64,000 nucleotides of DNA from Onchocerca volvulus (lineage: Eukaryota; Nematoda; Chromadorea; Rhabditida; Onchocercidae). Positions within the stretch are counted from its first letter, which is position 1; each line of letters begins with the position of its first letter. This document shows, in pieces, positions 43,994 through 55,100 of the stretch. A program made the translations under genes and the position numbers. Where the stretch lies: the NCBI GenBank assembly GCA_000499405.2, contig HG738138.1, forward strand, positions 24,395,097 to 24,459,096. Reading direction: 5' to 3'. The notes below the pieces were generated by a model, which did no database searches, had not been told where the DNA came from, and saw nothing but the letters and a program-made list of their open reading frames with translations.

Positions 43994-46576
43994 TAATGTA
44001 TTTTGATCTTTGTGCTTTTAATAATAAAATAATGACGAAGCTTATCGTCCTTATCATATCACAATCGATAATTCATTACATTACATTAGATACTTTCACT
44101 AGACTATATTATTTCCTTTACATATCAATTTTTGCTGATAACATCATATCAATAATCACAATGACCAATTGAGAACTTCTTGATTTTGCTGAAGTATTGA
44201 TTTGTATGATGCATTCAATTTAATTTTAAAATTATTTAAATAATTACTGATTCTGATAATTCGGAATAAGATAATTGCGATTTCGACAATTCTGTCAAGA
44301 AAAATGATTTTAGAGTGATTTCAATGAATATAGAAGTATTACAAATGAAATATTAGAAATTAGAAAATTCGAAATCAGATTAGAAATTGGAAATTAATAC
44401 CAGAAATAGAACGTTTTTCGTTAATTTTCGAATATTAATCATTGAATATATTGATATTTACGATTTATTAAGATATTTATGGGAGAATCTTGCATTTTTA
44501 CTCAAATTTCGATGAAAATTAAATCGTCAAAAAAAAAAAAACTACCAATAAACGAAAAGGAAATAAAGTGACAATATTCAGAAAAGGTTCTTTTTCTATA
44601 TTTTCATTAAAATAGCTCATTAATTATCGATTATTTAAAATTTATGTTATTTATTAAAACCATAAAATATACTAACCGATTAAACAGTACTGTAGAATTC
44701 GGAAGATTTTTTGATACATAGTAATTATTAGTATTTACTAATATTCATAACTATCGCTACCAATCATTTATCTTTAACTCTGTCCTAAATGACCTATGAC
44801 CTATAATTAAAAGATTAAACTGACACAAGCAATAAGTAGGTTTATTACAAACGAAAAAAAAGGGAACTACATGATAACAATTACTTTGAAAGGGTGAAAA
44901 AAAAGAAAGTAAACAAGATGAAAAATAGTAGCATAAAGCTTTTTGATAACTTTATCCGAACGATAATTATCGACCAAAAAATCTTATGCAAATATTATTT
45001 ACTCTATAAGTATTATTGATTTTTTAATTTCATATTAATGACAAGTAAACGTGAGAAGTCGGAAAAAAATACGACTAAAAAAATTTCGTCTTTAAATAAT
45101 TTTCATTCAAAAAAACACAATTCAATTGATTAAATTAAAGAATTTTATTAAAAATTCATCATCAGTTCACTTTTTTTAATAAGTTTTTTGTTAAAAATAG
45201 TTAAACTGATTAAATTAAATAATTTAACTATAATAATTTCACTTTCAGGTCAATTTTTTATCACTGATTTACGTTGTAAAGAGCTCAGTTTGATTAAATT
45301 AAATAATTCGATATAATTAAATCAGAAAAAAAATCAAAATCATTGATAGTAAATTAAATTTGTTTAATTTTTTTTCGACAAAAATATTTTGATGCTTTAG
45401 CAATATTCAACAATGTAATGTTGCTTTATTAATCCATCACATCTTGTAATTAGAAATTAATAAATGCTTTAATGGAAATAATTAATTAATTAGCCAGATT
45501 TGTAAAAATTTCTTAAATTAGCCTGAAAAAATCCGCTAAATTATAATTATCAATGTCTTATAATAAATTTGATAAATGATTTGATGTCTAATTTATTGAA
45601 ATAAATAATTTTTTTGATAAGTAGATAGTAATTTAATCAATAAATATGGAAAATATCAAAATTGCAAAAATTTTCCTGATTTATAAAGATCAAATCAAAA
45701 AGTAAAATTTTTCTGATCTTTAAAAGCCAATAAAGCCATTGGCCAAGCCATAAAGCAAGCCAATTTTGAAAGTCAAAGCTCGTTTATCAACAATGACTTC
45801 GGAAAAGTGGAAAGTTTCGGTAATATTCAACATTTTGTAAATATAATTCGAAATTTCCATTAAAAATTTCATGAAACTTCTTAAATTTCACGAAATTTAG
45901 AATCATTCATTTTTTCTAAAGTTTCAAAAATTTTTCAAACCTAATTTTAAAAATAAAAATATCAGAAAAACTGTTCATATTATTTGATTCATTCGAAGAT
46001 ATGAAATAATAATAATCTTTCCACTAATCAGCATATAACAACAAGTTCAAAATTCAATCGACGGAAATGTAAATATAAAACGACTAAATTTCAACAATTT
46101 GAATTTTTATAAAAAATTCCCAACAAAAATCGTCTATCATCTCTAGCAAATCGCCCTCTAAAATATTTTTCAAGCCCAATTCAGAAAAATGAAAATTTCC
46201 AAATAAAATTCATTTATTATATTTGAAGATGAAAAAAAAAAAACTCAAATCTGTCCACTCTAATTCTCAATTCATCTATTACATTACATATATATGTTAT
46301 CAAAATTTGCGACAAAAAAAAAAAAAAAAAAATTTCGCAAATCTCAGCTACTTTTTTTTCAATTTGTTATTTTTTTCGTCTTTTTTTTCTTCACAACACT
46401 TCCGAATTTCATATTTTTTTTTTCTTTTTTTTTCAACATCTCTTATCATACATTCAAAAATTTTTCTCATTAATGTCATCTATTCTTACCTTCTTATTTT
46501 TCTTCCATTTCACTCTTCCATAAATATTCATTTATGCCAAATCATTTCATTCATCCTTCCATTAATATTTTACCCA

Positions 46577-46600
46577 TAGTAGTAGTAGTAGTAGTAGTAA
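46577..46600. repeat. (GTA)n microsatellite
   Basis: Seven or so GTA triplets. Confidence 0.92.
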
Positions 46601-46727
46601 TACCTATCTCTTGCTAACAATAATAACAAAATTTTCATATTTTTCCGGTAATTTCCTTTCCTCTAAAACCGGTTTCTCTCTTCTGCTTTCGCTTGTGAGT
46701 TGAAAAATTCTACTAAAAATTCATTTT

Positions 46728-46910
46728 TCACCTCAGTAGCTGTCGTCTATTGTCATAAAGGACAAAAAAGTTGTTGATGTTTGGTGTAACAAAATGATAC
46801 GCTAATTTCCGTTTTCTAGAATCTACCAAAATTCCGCAAAATTGATTTTTATCCGAAATTTTTACAGATGAAGGCGAAAATGCGCCACTGTTGTATTTTT
46901 GCCATCTGCT
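46728..46910 (-). CDS. Orphan coding-like exon, product unknown
   Basis: Minus-strand frame of about 60 codons with varied, non-AT-driven amino acids (RWQKYNSGAFSPSSVK, NQFCGILVDSRKRKLAYH) ending CTG AGG TGA. Upstream acceptors are aatttaag|C or, better, aagcag|A; both give phase 2. It could be an alternative terminal exon of the Kunitz gene: a TG|gtactt donor inside that gene's last exon would join it in frame using the first acceptor. It could also be a fragment of a separate gene. A possible donor (CTGAG|gtgaaa) exists as well. I cannot assign a domain. That the stretch is coding is plausible rather than proven. Confidence 0.4.
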   Translation of the reverse strand, partial: SRWQKYNSGAFSPSSVKISDKNQFCGILVDSRKRKLAYHFVTPNINNFFVLYDNRRQLLR

Positions 46911-46913
46911 TAA

Positions 46914-48321
46914 ATTCAAAAAAAAAAAAAAGAAAAAAAACTGAAAAAATTTCTATTTAAAAGGATTTCATATAAAATCAATTTCGTAAGGTTTGATAAG
47001 TTTTCAATTTTCTAGAATGAAAATTGTATGTTTATTGATAAAGTTTTGAAATTTAACTAATAAAGTTTTATAGCATCTATTTAATCTGCGAAAAAAAAAA
47101 GAAATGAAAAGATGCAAAAAAATTTTTATAAATCTTAAAGAATTCACAAAATTTCCATCTAATTGGTCAGTTAAATTTCACTTTTAATGGTTTTTTTGTG
47201 TGTTTTTTTTTTTTTGAAAAAGAGTTTTTTATTTTATTAAATTTTCGAAATGTGAAAGAAATTTGAAACAATAAAGTTACAATTTATTAAAGATAAATAT
47301 TTTGATAGCTGAATGAAAATTTAAAAAATGAGATCCGTTTGATCAAAAAAAAAAAAAAAAAAAAAAAATCAAACATTAAATGAATGTTGAAGAATTTACC
47401 AAAATACAGATCAATACAAATCAGAGAAGTATTTATATATATTTCAATAATAATTAGAATGATTATAAAATTTTTGGAAATCAAAAATTTGATTTCTTGG
47501 CATTATTTCGAGAATCCAATTAAACGATTACAATTAAAATAAGATTGTTTGTTTGCAATTGCAATTAATTATAGTAGAAATTTCAAAAGGAAATAATTAA
47601 GCAAAATAAATGGAACAAATTTGAAGTTTGAAATGAAACGAAAGATCAAAGCATTTTAGGTTCATTTAAGTACCAATGCAAAATTATCTTTATAACAAGT
47701 AGGCCATTTTCATGAAAGTTGTAATGTTATTCAAAATTGCCGTCAAAAGTAATACTGTCGTTCATTTGCGGTATTTCCCGCAGTATTTACAGGAATAAAA
47801 CTCATGACGAATGATTTTATTTTATTTTTTTTTTTGAAATTTATAAATTGGCATTAAAATTAAATTTGCATTGAGATCGATATATGTAAAGAAATTTAAT
47901 AATAAAAAAAAAAATGCATGAATTTTTAAACAATGATACATGAAATTGTCATTTATATTTAATTTTTTAATTTAAAAAATATCTGTCAGAAAATAAATTG
48001 GAGCCAAAATTTTTTCGACTACGGTGAATGCTTAGTTCTATTGTTATGAATGGATACAATTTGGTCAAGAAATGGAAATTTTAAACTTTTTTTTTTTGGA
48101 GAAAATTTGAATTAGATTTTTAAAAATTTGATTTATGGAACAGGTTGAAATTTTTAGTGGTCAAAAATTTAGATAGGTCAACAGGTCTTCAACAAATACT
48201 ATCATCAGATATTTTTTGAAATTATTTAATTTTTTATTTTTTATACCCTTTCTAAATGTTCCAACTGATTTGACGCATATTTTAAGCAGAGACAGTGATA
48301 AAGTGATAAAAAGCAAAATTA
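46914..48321. other. Region downstream of the Kunitz gene; no gene seen
   Basis: AT-rich, with several A/T homopolymers (24 A at 47345-47368). The only marked feature is the poly(A) signal of the Kunitz gene at 48233-48238. Confidence 0.55.
48233..48238 (-). terminator. AATAAA polyadenylation signal of the Kunitz gene
   Basis: AATAAA on the minus strand, about 84 nt past the TGA at 48322-48324. It supports that stop as the gene's real end. Confidence 0.55.
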
Positions 48322-49139
48322 TCAGCATATGCTATGGCAGTTATTTGGTGATAAAATTATCAACGTTGCAATTGTTTCGTTCGAAGCCTGCTTAACGATC
48401 GGATTAGGTCGTTGATCAACCGTGAAGTACCAAGAATACAGATTTATACCTTTTAACCATGCTTTTATCATGCGACATTTCTCGTCGCCATTCGTCGTTG
48501 ATAAAATCTACAAGTGATAAGAAATAATTCCGCTAACAATCTCATCTGATAATTGCTTTTCGCAAAATGATAAACAAATTCGTATCACTATTATCCAAAT
48601 CACCTTGTCTGATAAGAATTAAAAAGTTGCGAATTTTTGTCCAAACTTTACCAAAAATCGACAACTTTACAACGGTGATTGATTTTAAAACTTATTTAAA
48701 TTTATCATCTCGAATATATAAAATTACCTGTGCATTACAAGTACCATCTGATTTCATTGAACAAAGATAACTTGTTAAACGAGTTCTTTTTCCGGTAATA
48801 TTATACCTAAAAAGTAACCGGATAGTTAATGGAAGTAATTTTCAGGATAATTTCATGAATATTGATTTTAATCGATAATACGGTTTCCAGGATATTTTAA
48901 TAAACATTGATTTTAATAATCTGTATTTGTTTGAAGCATTTACGATAACAAAAAAAAAAGCTCACAAATTTATCATTACGGTGACCTTTGTGACCTTTAC
49001 ATGTAAATTAATTACCTATAACCGATACATTTTCCGTATTCAAGCCATTGATCATCGATTTTTAGATATGAAACAGTATCGGACATAAGAATTTGATCCA
49101 CGCGTAATACTTGTTTTCTTATTGATTCTATATCTTGAT
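48322..49139 (-). CDS. C-terminal six-Cys region of the Kunitz protein, no known domain
   Basis: Exons 49016-49139, 48728-48806 and 48322-48507 encode about 130 residues after the Kunitz array. The Cys pattern is GKC, then 18 residues, C, 7, C, 13, C, about 41, CHSIC at the very end. The final C-x3-C echoes Kunitz Cys 5 and 6, but the order and spacing of the rest do not fit a Kunitz fold. The terminal exon is GC-richer than its surroundings and ends NNCHSIC followed by TGA. A weak internal donor (TCTTG|gtactt) could skip this end. Confidence 0.7.
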
Positions 49140-52100
49140 CTGTAGTAAAGAAAATTATCGAAAAAAAAATTTCAAAAATTGAATATTTGATTTTCAATAT
49201 AATAACAATTAGAGGATAAAACCTGAATATTATTCAATTTTAAAATTCATATCCAGGAAGATTAGTCTAATTTTAAAGACATTTTGAAGATAAAAAACTT
49301 ACAATTTATTTGTTCAGATGAATTGACATCTAGTAATGGTACTGAGGATAATGAATTCATCTGATTAATACATCTGAAATCGATTAAATTTTTAAAAAAC
49401 TGCTGATTTTTAGGAATTTTGATGATTTAAAGTATTTTTTTAATTCTGCTCAAATTTTTGTCAGTATTGGAGCGAACATTTTAATCAAATTTGACTTCGA
49501 TTGATTATTGAATTGAAAAAAAGCTGTTGTTTTTTCTCGGTTTTTCAAGTTCTTTTTTCATACTTTCTTTAAATTTCAAAGGAAATTTGTTTCAAAATGA
49601 AAAAAAATTCTAATTAATAATGAATAATTAATTTATTTCAAATTCGAGCACTTACTTTTCCTCACACTCTTGCTGTGTCATAAATATATTTCGACTTTTT
49701 CCACATCCTGTATAGTGGAAATTTCTACAGGTATTTGTATCGGAATTGTAATAAAAACGATTTGATATCGATTGACACCAATGTCCATGATCCAATGGCT
49801 CGAAACATTCATCTTAAATTAATATCTATACTTTAATTGAATTTTTTAAATTTAAATTTGAGTATATTTTTACCTGAATTTACTATCACTCACAAGGCTC
49901 TCAAATGTAATAAATTATTTATGGAATATCTGTCAAAAATTCCAGGTATTTCAGGTCATAAATTAACGAAATATCTTTGAAGCGAATATCTAGAGATAGC
50001 CTCACTCATGGATTTCATATCGAATTATTAAGAAAATGCTCAATTGAACATTAAAATTGATGCTTTAAATTCAAAATTCGAAAAAAAGTGATAGTGATAA
50101 TTTTGAAATAATAACTAAAAAATCAACTTTTTGTTGGTATTTCATAAATTTTTTGACATTTCTTAAATATATCAAATCAATTCTCATTACCATCATTTTG
50201 CAACTATTTGATAACAATTGCTTACAAATATCTTTGATTAAATTACAAAAATCATCGATAATTTAATTGATTACAATAGCCCTAATTCAAATAAGCAATA
50301 TAAACGCTCTAAAATTACAGTTTAAGTCGAAATTTAAAATTCGAAATTATTTTCAATTTTGATGACAATGAGAATCAATGATTAAAGAAAAAAATTCTCT
50401 ATTTCTATCAAAAGATAATCGCTTCAGAAAATTCTAGATCAATATTTCGTACTTAAAAACGGAATTTTTGATTAGTTTTTCTGTCTTTTTGAATTTTTCA
50501 GTATTTCAAGTAGCAAGTTTAGATCGGTTGCTCTAAGTTACTTGTAATATTTACGCAAAAATAACCTTTTTGAGGATGTTTTAGATTTTTACAGCGAATA
50601 TTACACGAATATTCCGTCGCAAAACGATTTTGATTTCCGTTACATCCGCTGTAGTTAAACTTTACGCATTGTAGCTGAATATGATCAAAGGCCCATCGTT
50701 GAACAGTTTTTCGATCACTATTGTTCAGGCATTTTCCTTCAGTAATTGGTTCAAAACAAACTGGAAAAAATGAAAATTAATACAATGTTTACATAAATAA
50801 TAAACAAACAAGTAAACAATGTAAACAAATAAACAGGTAAGCCAGATGCTTACCAAATTAATCAATATTGGAAAATTTCTAAATTAATCAATAGATATTA
50901 AATATTGAATATTTTTCGATAGCGATTATGACTGGAATTGAAAAATCAAATTTCATTTTTTGAGCAATCTACAATTCTCTACCTTTAGGATGTGTAAGAG
51001 GATGTAGAGCCTTTTCCGAAGCAAACTTTTTTGGAATATGATGGCAAATTGTTTTGCAAGTATGGAAATCGTAAAATCGATTTTCATTACCGGCACATCC
51101 GGAATACCAAAATTGCTCACAACGTTCTGAAATCGTATTTCAGTTATGAACATACAATTTAGAAAAGCTAGTGAGATTAGAAATTGACAGATTCACCATT
51201 TGATAACTCGGTATTAGGCTTAGGCTTAATTTTAAACTTAGGCTTAATTTTTTTCCTAATTAATTTTAAGTTTATGTATTATTATTTTATAAACATTGAT
51301 GATTCTTTTTCAAGAGATGTATACTTATTGATCGATTAAAGAGTTTCTGATAATCCTGGTTAAAGAAATTAGTGATAATCAAGAATTGATCAATGGATTC
51401 AAACTTATTGCTTGTCAAGAAAATCAAAACGGAAAATTGAACTACGAAAATTTTAAGTTATCTTATATGTATTTATTATGAGTACCGTGCTTCTGATTAT
51501 AATAATATCGTATTCCAGCTTTTTCTGGGCAATTTTTTTTCTCGAATTTTTCGCCACCATCAAGTGATAAAAGACAATTCGTTTCCAGAGCTGTAGTTCA
51601 ACAGATTAAACCAGATTTCAAAATCAATAAAACTTATCATAGTGAAATTGAAAACTTGTAGAATATTAACTGCAATTTTTTTATGTTTTATTTCTCTAAA
51701 TTCTGAATGAAACAACGATCGATCTAGTATTTCATTATCATCATTATTATCATTGTCATGGATTGATATTTGATAAGAGGGAAATAATTTCGGTGATAAT
51801 AATTCTTAAATTCAAGACTAATCAATCATAGGCTAAAATTAAATCCATAAATTTATGGAGACAAATAAGTTGGCAAAAATCAATTCTGAAAAAGAAACGA
51901 CAAATAGACAATTTAGTACCTACGAGATAATCCACGAAATTGATGACAAGTTGCGTGACATTCACGTAACGTAAGGAAACGATTCGAATTACCATCGCAT
52001 CCGCTATATATGAACGATTCGCAACGTTGCGTATTTCGATTATAATAATAAGCAGGATAGCTTAATTATTTCATCTATTATATTTGACCATAAAAATGTC

Positions 52101-55100
52101 AAAAAAATCATAAAATGAATTATTTTCGAAAAAATCAATCAATTTTCATATCTTTCATTATTGAATTTTTCAGTAAATGTAAAAATTAAAAAATTATGCT
52201 ACAAAAAAAAAAAAATTCTATTGTATTCATTTTTCCGATTATATTTTACTATATGGAAAAAAAAAAAAGAATATTTCGTATCTTTCATTATCAAACTTCC
52301 ATGAAATTTTTTTTGCTCAAATTTTTACTAAAACTTTTATCAGAAAAAATTAAAAAAAGTATTATAAAACTTACAATTCTGAACAATTGCCTGATTCTAC
52401 AGGTTCCAAACAACGTGTCATCAATATTGAGGACATCATGGATTCTTCATTCTTATCTTCAAACAACACAATTTGAAATATTCAAATAATAAATATAAAA
52501 ATAATTTATAAAAATTTACTCGAAATTTACTTGATCTTTCTAAGTATTGAAATTAAAGAACTATTTTTATCTTCTTTTTCTTTTTTCAGATCGAAACAAA
52601 GTTATCAATTTTCAAATCAATCCAAATATTCCATGAGATTTTTCATTTAGTTTTTCCATAAAAATATGAGAGTAGGAAAATTAAATACTAAAAATATCGT
52701 TAATTTCAAATAAGAAGTAATCAATTTCTTTTGATACACTTTATCATTTAAGCAATCCTCACATTATTACGCAATTCACGTCATTACGTTATCATACTTT
52801 TATCGCTGCATGATTCAGGAATGATTTACACCTTCCTTGATACACATAAAACTCCGTAATTCTCCTTACGTGTTCTCAAATTTATTCAGTAACTGCCTGA
52901 TAAACGTTAGTTACGTCTAATGCTATTACTTTCCGTTGATGCATAAATAAACGCATGCGCCTGTCCTATCTTCCATTCACGTTCATACGTATACACGTAC
53001 GTACGTCTGTCTTTGCAGAAATTTTTTTGCAACATTTCACGCTGTTAAAATGGTTTTGTTAATGTTTTAAGCAAAAGAAAAATTACTAATATTGATAAGT
53101 AAAGCATTAATGACTAGATAAGAACAAACTTGCTCCTGAGTCAGGCCATTTCATTACGCATCGCTTCTCGCAACTCGTAATATTTGCGAAATTGTTAGTG
53201 CTATTCGAGATACATCCGCTATTCCAGAATATCTGGCATTTGTTGCTTCTCATGTCATAATAATATCGCGGTGTCCATTCGGTGATATTGCAGATATTTG
53301 CTAATTTTGAATCGAATTCATCGCATTCTGGGATTTCTGCAAAATTGCCAAAAAAAAAAAAAAAGAAAAAAGTGGTATCGTTATTTTAATGTAAATGACT
53401 TCTTTTTCGAAACTATCATTGAAAAATTTTTATAATATAAAGAACTTCACCAGTTTTTACCAGTTTTTTTTTTCAAAAAAAGAAGTATCGTTTTGTTGAC
53501 ATAAAATAGTATTATTTTTTACTTTATAAATCAATATCATTATGCAAATAATTAAATCTATTAATTTGTAATTTACAATTTTAACTCTAATTTTTCTCCA
53601 ATTCATAATCGTTACTTGATAAAATAGGCGTAAATTGATCAAAATGATATATCGAATCATTATATTCTTCTCTTATAGCTCTTCGAGAAATTTTCTGCAG
53701 AAATTGGAAAAGTTCAGAGCGGAAAATGTAAAAATCGAAATCATTGCTAACGTTGTCATATGTTTTTGACGTGTCATTAACGTACGAATGAAACGCACGT
53801 ATTCGAGAAGGAATGGTGGCAAGAGTTGAATTAACTGAAATTTAAATAAGTGACTGAAAATTTCCGTAAAGTATTTATTTTGTTTAAGATTATTAATAAG
53901 AATTGTCGAAAGGGACAGAAGCTAAATATTTTGCTATTTTGTTGTGATACATTTTATTAAATTGCAAATTTATTACTACCAGCATTACTACTAAAAAATC
54001 AAAAACGAATTAATGAAAATCATGAGGTTCTACTTTATTTGAATTAAATTATGAAAATGTTTCTAATTCTTGTTTCTAAAATATTCATATTATGCTTAAA
54101 CAAATTTCCAAATTTATCTTTGATGAAGAAAAAAAAAAAAACTTTTAAGTACTCACGTAAAAAATACTATTATTAGTCGTTCAGATAATTAGATGATTAT
54201 TAATTACAACTTATTTTAAAACGATACCAATCGATAGAGTATGATTTTGATCTGCATTTGATGTCTCCGATAAAGTTGCTTTAACAGAAATTGGGCTTTT
54301 AATAGGCTTAATATGTGCATCAACAAAAAAATCTGAAAAATTTAATTAAAAAAGAAAATATCAATAATCATAAGAATCAATTGAAATTTTGCATAATTTA
54401 ATTTAACTTATTTCAAGAGTTAGAAAATTCCAAGATAATAACGAGTATTTTGTAAAACTACCATCAAAAATCTTTTGCATTCGTATCAATTTTTGATCTC
54501 TAAATAACGGGACGGAATTATATGGTTGTGAAAACATTGCTGAAATTTGTCCGATACGACGTACACCTGTTTGTCGCCATAATTTTCGAGTCTGAAAAGA
54601 GAAAAATAATCATATCATTAAATGGAAAGAATACGAATTATACAGTTTTTAGAAATGAAAAAATAATTAATTGAAGTTAAAAAGTTGCGAATTTTTTACA
54701 AAATTATGAATTAATATTGCTGTACTTTTTTTTTCCTCTTTTTTTTTTTTTTTTTAGCAATTGCGACGTATCTTTTGCAATCGCAAAATATAAACGTGCA
54801 AAAAAAAATTAACAGAACAATGATTCATCATTTATGTTACAAGCAATTATTAGAGAATATCCAAGCAAACTGATCGCTAGAATTATAGAAAGCATATGTA
54901 ATTGAAAAGCTTCCCAATTTTCACACTTACTGATGATTTTTGATCTTATAAAAGAGGTAAAAAGCATTGAATTTTTCGGGAGAAACTACTAATTTTTTTT
55001 CAATTTAAATTAAAATTTTGCCAATTAATCACAAAATCGGTGATTAATAAAAAATTGGCGATAAATCAAACATTAAGTTAAAATATTGGTCTTTCGCTCA

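Larger units (their letters stand above)
31899..46727. other. Gene-poor region upstream of FoxA
   Basis: About 14.8 kb without a supported gene. Open frames here are low-complexity products of homopolymers and of GT/CA tracts. It contains an ACGT-core cluster (33641-33712), GATG, GT and CA microsatellites (33856-34375), a 32-bp x 6 repeat (36121-36312), a long hairpin (37681-37789), a GC-richer island (39475-39660), repeats of about 220 bp x 3 (40505-41145) and 115 bp x 3 (42550-42893), and (GA)n (43952-43987). The half nearest 31.9 kb is probably FoxA promoter and enhancer DNA; this is inference. Confidence 0.55.

Noticed and set aside
46223..46579. 118-codon + strand frame
   Set aside because: Composed of poly-Lys, poly-Phe and Ser from A/T homopolymers, antisense to nothing coding.
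47755..47810. Minus-strand CxxC motif (SCKYCGKY) resembling a zinc-finger half
   Set aside because: It is followed at once by a stop and has no second half or splice context; chance.
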